This document shows, piece by piece, positions 7,594-14,817 of a stretch of 19,857 nucleotides of DNA. The number at the start of each line of letters is the position of its first letter. Position 1 is the first letter of the stretch. Where the stretch lies: positions 1 to 19,857 of the forward strand of contig CAYJPA010000098.1 in the NCBI GenBank assembly GCA_964371945.1, given 5' to 3'. The notes under the pieces are model-generated. The model ran no database searches. It was given only the letters and a program-made list of their open reading frames with translations, and had not been told where the DNA came from. Made by a program: the position numbers and the translations under genes. This stretch comes from CAYJPA01 sp964371945. Its GTDB lineage: Bacteria; Chloroflexota; Chloroflexia; Thermomicrobiales; UBA6265.

Positions 7594-7912
7594 TCGCTAT
7601 CCTCTCTCGCCGTTACCACGACAGGTTGCGCAAAGTCTGGCGCTTTCGGTTCCGAGCGTCGAGCCGGTCGTTCGAATGCCCATTCCCACGATTCACAGCC
7701 AGTCCGGTTTCGAGGTTGACGGCCTCCCGATACGACCTGGACCGATAGTCCTGCCCCTCGCGTAGCCAGATATCCCGTCCGCCGTGTGGCCATCGGTTGA
7801 TAGACCTCGAACACATCTGAATAGATACTATGTCTGGGCCAATTGTGCGCAATGCTCATACTAGGTATTCCGCACACCTACCGGCTTCGTCCGAAATAGG
7901 GGGATTTTCACC
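7594..7912. other. Intergenic region between the fucosidase remnant and the CAP gene
   Basis: About 320 bases with divergent neighbours. The first 30 bases are the duplicated upstream region of the fucosidase. The remainder presumably holds the promoter of the CAP gene, whose ribosome site (GGGGGA) lies about ten bases before ATG 7913, but I see no clear -35/-10 pair and no gene. Confidence 0.45.
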
Positions 7913-8887
7913 ATGCGTTTGAAGTCATCAATTGTGAGCTTATTGGTCGCGCTCGGCCTTCTTGGTGCCACGTTTGCGCCTGTCTTGGCCGCGCCTTCAG
8001 GCGGCGCAGACTCGCTCGATGCATCGTTCACATCAGCGTCGACCTGGAGGCCAGAGTCAGTCGAGTGCGAATTCCTCGGCCTAATCAACAACTACCGGAA
8101 GTCCAATGGACTCGGATCGTTGACGTTGTCGCTCACGCTGGGCGCCGCGGCCGAGCACCACTCGATCGACATGGCGAAGAACAACATTTTCAGCCACACA
8201 CTCTCCGACGGAACCTCCTGGGCGAAGAATATGGCCGATCACGGGTATCCATCCAATACGTCTCGCGCCGAGAACATCGCGGCCGGCCGGTCCACCGCAT
8301 CGCAAGTCTTCACGCGGTGGAAGAGCTCCTCCGGTCACAATGCGAACATGCTGAGCTCGAAGTACAACGCGATCGGCATCGGCCGTTATTACCTCAGCGG
8401 GTCCCGGTACTCCTACTATTGGACAAACACCTTCGGTAGCCGGGTCGACACATCGTACATCTGCTCAGGGCAGTCTACCGGCGGCGGTGAGCCACGGGGC
8501 ACAGAGCTGCGAATCACCGGAGGAGGTCGCACCTCGTCATCGACGCCATCGACCCGGATATACGATGGCAGTACCAGTACCTCGTGGTATACGACCGCGA
8601 CCTCCCCGCCGCGGGCCGCGTATGTCTACGTCGACCTGGGCGCCGTCAAGTCAATCCATGAGATCAAGTGGTTCTTTGCCAAGAGCGGTTCCGCGGATTC
8701 ATACATGATCCAGATCTCGACGGACAAACAGACATGGACCACGATCGCGAATCGCACCAATGGCAGGGCGGGAAGCTGGTCCAACCTCAAGCTCGCCAAG
8801 TCAACCCGCTACGTCCGCTTCTACTTCAACAATCCGAATCGAGACAAGGTGCTCGGTTACCTCGGTGAAATCAAAGTCTTCGCGTAG
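7913..8887 (+). CDS. Secreted CAP/SCP (YkwD-like) protein with C-terminal F5/8 type C (discoidin-like) domain
   Basis: The protein has 324 residues. Residues 1-27 are a signal peptide (MRLKSS, hydrophobic core, A-L-A-A at the end). Residues of about 50-180 form a CAP domain: FLGLINNYRKSNGLGSLTLS, then AAAEHHSIDMA with His82/His83, F-S-H at 93-95, RAENIAAG with Glu120, and GHNANML with His142. These are the His/Glu cleft residues of the family. After a Gly/Ser linker, residues of about 195-324 form an F5/8 type C fold: TRIYDGSTSTSWYTTA, YVYVDLGAVKSIHEIKWFFA, IQISTDKQTWTTI, TRYVRFYF and a final GEIKVFA. That domain usually binds sugars or surfaces, so the product may act at the cell surface or on polysaccharide. 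The last base of its TAG stop is the first base of an IS66 remnant. Confidence 0.9.
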   Translation: MRLKSSIVSLLVALGLLGATFAPVLAAPSGGADSLDASFTSASTWRPESVECEFLGLINNYRKSNGLGSLTLSLTLGAAAEHHSIDMAKNNIFSHTLSDGTSWAKNMADHGYPSNTSRAENIAAGRSTASQVFTRWKSSSGHNANMLSSKYNAIGIGRYYLSGSRYSYYWTNTFGSRVDTSYICSGQSTGGGEPRGTELRITGGGRTSSSTPSTRIYDGSTSTSWYTTATSPPRAAYVYVDLGAVKSIHEIKWFFAKSGSADSYMIQISTDKQTWTTIANRTNGRAGSWSNLKLAKSTRYVRFYFNNPNRDKVLGYLGEIKVFA

Positions 8888-9295
8888 TATCTGTTCAGAC
8901 TTGAGGGTGCCATGTTGTCACAGCGTGCGGTAGTGGCTACGATAGCGCCATGCTTGACCTGTATCATGCCAGCCGGTTTCGGCGCCGGAGGTGGCCACGG
9001 ATGCGGTGGTCGTGGTTCCGCCGCAACGGACCCTCTGCCAGCGGATCGACAAGCACCTGGCCGACTTGTTCGTCTTTGTCGAGGACCCGGCAGTGCCGCC
9101 CACGAACAACGCCGCCGAGCGCAGCCTGCGCCACCTCGTGGTCGGCCGCAAAATCAGCGGCGGCACCCGCTCAGCAGCCGGCAGCACCGCCAAAATGCGG
9201 CTGGGCTCGCTCTTCGGAACCTGGCGGGCGCAGGGCCTCAACCCCTTCGACGAATGCCGTCTCCTACTCGCCACCCCACAAGCCTGAACAGTTAC
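8887..9295 (+). mobile_element. IS66-family remnant with both terminal inverted repeats
   Basis: The left end GTATCTGTTCAGACTTG (8887-8903) and the right end CAAGCCTGAACAGTTAC (9279-9295) are inverted repeats with two mismatches in 17 bases, starting GTA as IS66-family ends do. Between them only the C-terminal part of the transposase remains. The 409-bp length is far below a full IS66 (about 2.5 kb), so most of the interior is deleted. The eight bases on either side (TTCGCGTA and ACTCCGCG) do not match, so no target duplication is visible. The element abuts the stop codon of the CAP gene. Such a deletion derivative could still be mobilised in trans by a complete relative. Confidence 0.75.
8991..9287 (+). 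pseudogene. IS66 transposase, C-terminal fragment
   Basis: The 98-codon fragment includes PPQRTLCQRIDKHLADLFVF, PAVPPTNNAAERSLRHLVVG, RKISGGTRSAAGSTAKMRLG and SLFGTWRAQGLNPFDE. These are the conserved last block of IS66-type DDE transposases, where the Glu of N-N-A-A-E-R is the third catalytic residue. The DDE Asp residues and N-terminal domains are missing, so the fragment is inactive. It ends just before the right terminal repeat, as in intact IS66 elements. Confidence 0.88.
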
Positions 9296-9316
9296 ACTCC
9301 GCGGCGTCCGAACGAG

Positions 9317-9455
9317 GGATCCTTCGGTGTCGCCTCAGGACGACGGCGGAGCAGGGTTCGCTCACGGCCCGACAATTGCGTTTGGACAGACCGCTGAGCG
9401 AGTCGCAGGATCACCACGCCCAGCCGTCATCCTGAGCTTGTCGAAGGATCTCCCC
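9317..9455. repeat. Imperfect inverted pair, MITE-like
   Basis: The left arm GGATCCTTCG...CCTCAGGACGACGG (9317-9346) and the right arm CCGTCATCCTGA...TCGAAGGATCTCC (9424-9453) are related in inverted orientation, sharing ATCCTTCG, TCAGGA and GACGG with different middles. From memory, motifs of the type TCCTTCGACAAGCTCAGGA are common interspersed elements in many bacterial and metagenomic genomes. Whether the two arms form one mobile unit is inference. Confidence 0.45.
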
Positions 9456-9478
9456 AAGAGGGCAGACCGCGATTCCAA

Positions 9479-9508
9479 GGCAACAAATGGCAACAATTGG
9501 CAACAGAT
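9479..9508 (+). repeat. Three tandem copies of a 10-bp unit
   Basis: GGCAACAAAT, GGCAACAATT and GGCAACAGAT follow head to tail. The unit length is close to one helical turn, so stacked protein sites are conceivable, but simple slippage is equally likely. Confidence 0.7.
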
Positions 9509-9580
9509 TTGGGTGGTGAGCAGGCTATTGGGCTGGGATTGTTACCGGTCGATTTTTGGTTGGTGGTGGGCGTGGTAGCG

Positions 9581-9767
9581 CACGGTAATGAAAGGCGCGT
9601 TGAGATCACGGCAATGAATTGTGGAAAGAGATCACGGCACTGAAGTGACCGTGCTAATTCCCTGAAGTCCCTCCGGGACTGAGAACGACGAGCGGATCAA
9701 TGTCACAGAATGTCACAGGTTGCGATTGTTGTAAGGCTGCAGCGCACGGCAATAAATTGACCGCGCT
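9581..9767. repeat. Four copies of a CACGGCAATGAA-type hairpin repeat
   Basis: Copies start at 9581 (CACGGTAATGAA), 9607 (CACGGCAATGAATT), 9633 (CACGGCACTGAA) and 9745 (CACGGCAATAAATT). The third pairs CACGG with CCGTG (9648-9652), and the fourth pairs AGCGC (9741-9745) with GCGCT (9763-9767). The second and third copies sit in a 17-bp direct repeat (9602-9618 and 9628-9644, one mismatch) with 26-bp spacing. The shape resembles REP-like extragenic repeats. Confidence 0.6.
9666..9680. repeat. Perfect hairpin AGTCCC-TCC-GGGACT
   Basis: A six-base stem with a three-base loop lies within the repeat cluster. No T-run follows on either strand, so it is more likely part of the repeat family than a terminator. 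Confidence 0.5.
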
Positions 9768-9985
9768 ACGCCAACGAAGTGCTTCCAGCACTAAGAGCGT
9801 TCAACGGGCAAGTGCGCTCAGTGGTATAAAAAATATGCTCAAGTAAATCATCATACGCCTACGTGTTCTGATGGTCCAGGCGACAGAATTTGTATGTGTT
9901 CGAGCGATGTTCTGACGGAAACACGTTCTCATGCGATCAATCCAGGTTATGATTACCGTGGCAAAGCCTGGAAAGCGAGCGAGCG

Positions 9986-12841
9986 TTGGCGGATTATTTT
10001 ACGGATTATCAGGCAAAATACTTCGCCTATGAGCTCACCCGGCGCGCGCCGTCCGACAGTATCGACAAACTCGCGTCCGCTGTTGCGGGGGCTCAAGTCG
10101 ACCTCAATCCGCATCAGGTGGACGCCGCCCTCTTTGCCTTTGGCTCGCCGCTGTCGAAGGGCGCCTTGCTGGCGGATGAAGTCGGCCTGGGAAAGACGAT
10201 CGAGGCCGGCCTCGTGCTGGCGCAGCATTGGGCCGAGCGGAAACGCAGGCTGCTTGTCATCACACCGGCGAATCTGCGCAAACAGTGGCTACTAGAGCTC
10301 ACTGAAAAGTTCTTCCTGCCCTGCACAATTCTCGAATACAGGTCCTATAACCAGTTGAAGAAGGAAGGACAGGCTCATCCGTTTCAGATGACGGACTCGG
10401 TCGTGATCTGTTCCTATCAATTTGCCAAAAGCAAAGAACTTGATGTCAGGTCCACGCAGTGGGATCTCGTTGTGATCGACGAGGCTCATCGACTGCGGAA
10501 CGCGTACCTTCCGAACAAGGTTGTCGCCAATTCGATCAAGGATTCCTTGCGAGACCGGCGCAAGATCCTGCTCACCGCGACACCGCTTCAGAACTCGTTG
10601 CTCGAGCTTTATGGGCTGATCAGCATCATCGACGACCACGCGTTCGGCGATGTCGAGAGTTTCCGTGAACAGTTTATGAGCGCCGCACGCGGCAACTCGT
10701 TCGACATGTTGAAAACCAGGCTCGAGCCGATGTGCAAGCGAACGTTACGCCGGCAAGTGAAGGGGTACGTGTCGTTTACGAATCGCATGGCGATGGTCGA
10801 AGAGTTCACGCCGGGCGAGGCGGAGCAGGCCCTGTACGATCTCGTGACGGAGTATCTGCAACGGCCCAACCTCCAGGCGCTGCCGAGCGGTCAGCGCTCG
10901 CTGATGACGCTCGTGCTCCGCAAATTGCTGGCGTCATCCACCTTTGCAATCGCCGGCGCGCTGACGACGATGTCAAATCGCCTGAAAAAGACGCTCAAGG
11001 AAGCCGGTTCCGCGCGGCCGATCGAAGAGGAGTTAGCCGAGGACTATGAGTCGCTCGAGGAGACGAGCGATGAGTGGCCAGACGAGCCAGCCCTGGGAGC
11101 TTTGACCAAGGGTGAGCGAGCCGCGCTTGAGGCGGAGATTCAAGAGCTCGACTCGTTCGCCGAGCTGGCCGCCTCGATCGAGCAAAACGCGAAGGGGGCA
11201 GCGCTCCTTAAAGCGCTTGGGATCGCAATGCAAAAGACGGTTGCGCTGGGAGCACAGCGGAAGGCGATCGTCTTTACGGAGTCGCGGCGAACACAGGATT
11301 ATCTCCTCAGGTTGCTTGCGGAAACGGAATGGCGCGCCGGCATCGTCCTGTTCAATGGTTCGAACACCGATCCATCTTCCCGCGCGATCTATGCCGAATG
11401 GATCGAGCGGCACAAGGGCTCGGACCGGATAACCGGCTCACGGACGGCGGACATGCGGTCGGCGCTGGTCGACTATTTCCGTGAGCAGGGCCAGATCATG
11501 ATCGCGACCGAAGCGGCGGCGGAGGGGATCAACCTCCAGTTCTGCTCGCTCGTGGTCAATTACGACCTGCCGTGGAATCCGCAACGAATCGAGCAACGGA
11601 TTGGGCGCTGCCACAGATATGGGCAGCGGCACGATGTGGTTGTGGTCAATTTCCTGAACCAGGCGAACGCGGCCGATCAGCGGGTCTATCAACTTCTGTC
11701 CGAGAAATTCAAGCTCTTCGACGGTGTGTTCGGCGCGAGCGATGAGGTGTTGGGCGCGATCGAGTCCGGCGTGGATTTTGAAAAACGGATCAACGAAATC
11801 TACCAGAGCTGCCGGAGCACCGCGGACATCGAAGCGGCATTTCAGCAGCTGCAGATGGAGCTCGCGCCCGAAATCAACGCGCAGTTGGAAAAGACTCGCC
11901 AAAAGCTGCTCGAGAATTTCGACGACGACGTGCGCGACCGTCTGAAAGTCCGGAAGATGGACTCCGAGACCGCGCTCAATCGCTTCGAGCAACGGTTGAT
12001 GCAGTTGACACGGCATGAGCTCGACGGCGACGCCGAGTTTCACGATGGCTCGTCGTTCACGCTGAGGCGAGCGCCGGAACGCGCGGACGTCCCGCTTGGG
12101 CTATATGAGCTGCCGCGCCGGAGCGACAACGCGCACATCTACCGGCTCGGCCATCCGCTGGCCGAGGCAGTGATCGAACGAGCGAAGAAAAGGGTGCTCC
12201 CTACGGCGGAAGTCCGATTCAGCCTGACCGGCTACAAAGGCAAGATCGGGGCGCTCGAACCGGACCTCGGCAAGAGCGGTTGGCTCTCGGTGGCGCTGCT
12301 TTCGGTCGAATCGCTCGATCAGGTGGAAGAGCACTTCGTGTTTGCCGCCGAGAGCGACAGCGGCCGGCGATATGACGATGGCATGGTGGGCGATCTGCTG
12401 CGGTTGCCGGCCCGCTCGGATCGACTGGTGCTGGACGATGTGCCGGGATCACTTGCGGCGATCTCCGCGCAAAACCAGGCCGAGATCGTCGAACGCGTCG
12501 GCCAGCGGAACCTCGCGTTCTTTCAATTGGAGACAGACAAGCTCGATTCATGGGCGGACGATCTCAAGGCAGGGTTGGAGCGGGAGATCAAGGAGCTCGA
12601 TCGTCAAATCCGTGAGGCCCGAAAACATTCCAAAGGTGTCATTACACTAGAGGACAAGCGTTCGGCCCAAAAGGTGGTCAAATCACTGGAGACAGAGCGC
12701 AACCATAGGCGTCGATCATTGTTCGACGCGCAGGATCAGGTTGATGAGCAGCGCGAAGCGCTCATTTCGGCAATCGAAGGGAAATTGTCGCAGAATATAC
12801 GCTTGATGCCGCTATTCACTGTTCGCTGGCTACTGGAGTGA
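9986..12841 (+). CDS. SNF2-family DEAD/DEAH helicase/ATPase of a defence cassette
   Basis: The protein has 951 residues. It is a DNA-dependent ATPase expected to translocate on or remodel DNA. The start is a TTG at 9986; the frame is closed by a stop at 9950-9952 and offers no ATG, and a weak GGAAAG lies about ten bases upstream. Helicase marks: DLNPHQVDAALFAF at 39-52 (Q-like region), LADEVGLGKT with Walker A at 62-71, motif II D-E-A-H at 165-168, motif III T-A-T-P at 197-200, then the second RecA lobe with EGINLQF (about 513), VVNYDLPWNP and QRIGRCHRYGQ (about 536). An acidic insert follows the first lobe (about 345-370). Residues of about 850-935 are a long charged coiled coil. No nuclease motif is visible. 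It opens a four-gene cassette and resembles SNF2 proteins found beside type III-like Mod/Res genes. Confidence 0.92.
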   Translation: MADYFTDYQAKYFAYELTRRAPSDSIDKLASAVAGAQVDLNPHQVDAALFAFGSPLSKGALLADEVGLGKTIEAGLVLAQHWAERKRRLLVITPANLRKQWLLELTEKFFLPCTILEYRSYNQLKKEGQAHPFQMTDSVVICSYQFAKSKELDVRSTQWDLVVIDEAHRLRNAYLPNKVVANSIKDSLRDRRKILLTATPLQNSLLELYGLISIIDDHAFGDVESFREQFMSAARGNSFDMLKTRLEPMCKRTLRRQVKGYVSFTNRMAMVEEFTPGEAEQALYDLVTEYLQRPNLQALPSGQRSLMTLVLRKLLASSTFAIAGALTTMSNRLKKTLKEAGSARPIEEELAEDYESLEETSDEWPDEPALGALTKGERAALEAEIQELDSFAELAASIEQNAKGAALLKALGIAMQKTVALGAQRKAIVFTESRRTQDYLLRLLAETEWRAGIVLFNGSNTDPSSRAIYAEWIERHKGSDRITGSRTADMRSALVDYFREQGQIMIATEAAAEGINLQFCSLVVNYDLPWNPQRIEQRIGRCHRYGQRHDVVVVNFLNQANAADQRVYQLLSEKFKLFDGVFGASDEVLGAIESGVDFEKRINEIYQSCRSTADIEAAFQQLQMELAPEINAQLEKTRQKLLENFDDDVRDRLKVRKMDSETALNRFEQRLMQLTRHELDGDAEFHDGSSFTLRRAPERADVPLGLYELPRRSDNAHIYRLGHPLAEAVIERAKKRVLPTAEVRFSLTGYKGKIGALEPDLGKSGWLSVALLSVESLDQVEEHFVFAAESDSGRRYDDGMVGDLLRLPARSDRLVLDDVPGSLAAISAQNQAEIVERVGQRNLAFFQLETDKLDSWADDLKAGLEREIKELDRQIREARKHSKGVITLEDKRSAQKVVKSLETERNHRRRSLFDAQDQVDEQREALISAIEGKLSQNIRLMPLFTVRWLLE

Positions 12842-12921
12842 CGGTTCATGCTGAGCCTGGATTGTTCAAGCATCATCCGAAGTGCTCTGTCAGGGGACGA
12901 TCGCTCAACCAGTGCGCCGGG

Positions 12922-12966
12922 TCAATTTGTGCAGTAGCAGCGGACCGAAGCGGCTGACCAAATTGA
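12922..12966. repeat. Inverted repeat TCAATTTG / CAAATTGA in the SNF2-DUF262 gap
   Basis: Perfect 8-bp arms at 12922-12929 and 12959-12966 are separated by 29 bases, and a third TCAATTTGG lies at 13082-13090 across the DUF262 start. The 245-bp gap that holds them is the only real gap in the cassette, so an operator or internal promoter could be here. No gene is seen in the gap. Confidence 0.4.
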
Positions 12967-13073
12967 ATCGGGTGCAACGGGATCGCGGGCGCATGCCATA
13001 CGCCCCTCCGACGAACGGGCGTCGCGCAAGACGTGCATTCGTGAGTAAACCGGATTAGGCTGAAACGGCGATC

Positions 13074-13078
13074 AAGGA
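13074..13078 (+). promoter_or_regulatory. Ribosome binding site AAGGA that supports the TTG start at 13087
   Basis: AAGGA lies eight bases before the TTG. No ATG occurs before the conserved region of the DUF262 domain, which begins within 20 codons, so the rare start is favoured. Confidence 0.65.
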
Positions 13079-13086
13079 CAATCAAT

Positions 13087-14817
13087 TTGGCAACCACAAC
13101 CACATTCGACACACGCAATGAAACGTTTCGAAGGCTCATGGGAAATGGGTTGAGCTATCGAGTGCCGCCGTTTCAGCGCGATTACAGCTGGACCGTCAAC
13201 GAATGGGAGGATCTCTGGCTCGACATCATTGAAACCATTGGCGGGTCCGGCGAGCCGGCCCACTATATGGGCTATATCGTCCTGCAGGCCGGTGACGACA
13301 GGTCATACGTGGTCATCGATGGGCAGCAACGCCTGACGACGATGAGTTTGATCGTGCTGGCTGTGCTCAAGAATTTGCAGCGGCTCGTCGAGAGCGGTAT
13401 GGACCCGGAAAAGAACCAGAGTCGACTCGACCAGATCATGCAAAGTTATATAGCGTCCATCGAATTGGTGACATTGGAGCCTCGCCCGAAGCTGACGCTC
13501 AATCGAAACAACGATCTCTATTACCGAAGCTACATTGTTCCACTGGTCGCACTACCGCGGTTTGGCTTCCGGGCATCTGAGCAGGCACTCCGCGAGGCGT
13601 TCGAGTGGTTCGATCGCCAGGTGGAGGAGCACATCAGGCAACGCGGCGGAGATGCCGGTGTTCATCTGATCTCATTCGTCGAGGAGATGAGCGACCGGCT
13701 TTTTTTCACCGTGATTACGGTCACCGATGAGCTCAATGCCTACAAGGTGTTCGAAACGCTCAATGCCCGCGGTGTCCGCCTTTCATCGACCGATCTCCTG
13801 AAGAACTACCTGTTCTCCGTGATGAACCGGGTGAATCCACACCCGCGTGAGCTCGAGCTTTTGGAAGAGCGATGGGAGGCTCTTGCCGGGCGGCTCGGCG
13901 AGGAGCGCTTTCCGGAATACCTGCGCGTACAGTGGAATAGTCTCCTGCCGTCCGTGCGCCAGGCCGATCTCTTTAAAACCATCCGCCGGCGGATCACGAC
14001 CGGCGCGGGCGTGATCGAGCTGATGCGCGATCTCGAGACCGATCTGGATACGTATTTGGCGCTCACGTCGCCAGAACGCTCCGATTGGCCGCGAGAATCG
14101 AAGGCGCATGCCCGGTTGCTCCTTGTGCTTGGCGCACGCCAGTCATTCTCGCTGCTGCTCGCCGTGCGCCGTCACGCGGATCAAGCAACGTTCGATCGCG
14201 TGCTTCGCGCGTGCGTCGTGATCGCGGTTCGATACAACGTGATCGGCGGTCAACCGCCGGGAGAACAGGAAGCCGTGTATCACTCGGTCGTACGCGATGT
14301 CGTCGCTGGTGAGCTCACGGAGGCGGCAGGAATCATTGGACGCCTCAACCGCATCTATCCCGGGGATCCGCTCTTTCGGACGGCGTTCGCCAGCAAGCTC
14401 ATGCGGACGACGCATGCCCCGGAAAGGCGAATCGTGCGTTATCTGCTGTGCCAGATTGAGCGACATCTCGGGGGGGCCGACCTCGACTTTGAAAGCGATG
14501 CGTTCACGATCGAGCACATCTTTCCACTCAACCCCGATCAGAACTGGGGAGCGTTCTCCGATCTGAGGGGTGACTCGATTGCGTTCCGGCTTGGCAATAT
14601 GACGCTCCTGGAAACCGGGCGAAACCGTGAGCTCGGCAATGTGGATTACCCGGCAAAGCGAGCGGTCTACGAGCAGAGCGCCTTCGCAATGACGCGCCTC
14701 CTGGCAACGGAGTACGCCGAATGGAACGCCGAGCGCCTCGAAGCCCGTCAGCAGTGGATGGCTCGCCAGGCGACCGCGATTTGGCGGATCGATCAGCTTT
14801 CGGAATTAGGCGGATGA
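13087..14817 (+). CDS. Fused DUF262-DUF1524 protein (GmrSD-type NTP-dependent nuclease)
   Basis: The protein has 576 residues. The N-terminal DUF262 domain shows YRVPPFQRDYSWTVNEWEDL (24-43, with the R-x-Y-x-W pattern) and VVIDGQQRLTT (75-85). The D-G-Q-Q-R motif is tied to nucleotide binding and hydrolysis in this family. A helical middle follows. The C-terminal DUF1524 domain shows FTIEHIFPLNPDQNW with Glu476/His477, then RLGNMTLLETGRNREL (Asn504, Asn513) and YPAKRAVYEQS, an HNH-like nuclease arrangement. Related fused proteins (GmrSD, SspE, BrxU) cut foreign DNA, often sensing modified bases or phosphorothioates. The start is TTG 13087. The stop overlaps the Mod start (ATGA), so the two are co-translated. 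Its target here is unknown; it may sense Mod methylation, attack modified phage DNA, or be regulated by Mod. Confidence 0.92.
   Translation: MATTTTFDTRNETFRRLMGNGLSYRVPPFQRDYSWTVNEWEDLWLDIIETIGGSGEPAHYMGYIVLQAGDDRSYVVIDGQQRLTTMSLIVLAVLKNLQRLVESGMDPEKNQSRLDQIMQSYIASIELVTLEPRPKLTLNRNNDLYYRSYIVPLVALPRFGFRASEQALREAFEWFDRQVEEHIRQRGGDAGVHLISFVEEMSDRLFFTVITVTDELNAYKVFETLNARGVRLSSTDLLKNYLFSVMNRVNPHPRELELLEERWEALAGRLGEERFPEYLRVQWNSLLPSVRQADLFKTIRRRITTGAGVIELMRDLETDLDTYLALTSPERSDWPRESKAHARLLLVLGARQSFSLLLAVRRHADQATFDRVLRACVVIAVRYNVIGGQPPGEQEAVYHSVVRDVVAGELTEAAGIIGRLNRIYPGDPLFRTAFASKLMRTTHAPERRIVRYLLCQIERHLGGADLDFESDAFTIEHIFPLNPDQNWGAFSDLRGDSIAFRLGNMTLLETGRNRELGNVDYPAKRAVYEQSAFAMTRLLATEYAEWNAERLEARQQWMARQATAIWRIDQLSELGG

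Larger units (their letters stand above)
9296..9985. other. Repeat-rich non-coding region upstream of the defence cassette
   Basis: About 690 bases without a supportable gene. They hold, in order, an inverted pair of G-A-T-C-C-T-T-C-G / T-C-A-G-G-A motifs (9317-9455), a three-copy 10-bp tandem repeat (9479-9508), four copies of a CACGGCAATGAA-like motif (9581-9767), a perfect hairpin (9666-9680), and an AT-rich segment around 9825-9840 that may contain the promoter of the cassette (TATAAA at 9825). Short open frames here do not resemble proteins. Confidence 0.6.

Noticed and set aside
8879..9303. Target-site duplication around the IS66 remnant
   Set aside because: The eight bases on each side (TTCGCGTA and ACTCCGCG) differ, so no duplication can be claimed.
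9479..9770. CRISPR-like array
   Set aside because: Repeats are 10-17 bases, irregularly spaced and without spacer-sized unique segments or cas genes.
9894..10295. 133-codon open frame over the SNF2 start
   Set aside because: It overlaps most of the helicase N-terminus in another frame, and the SNF2 frame carries conserved motifs there.
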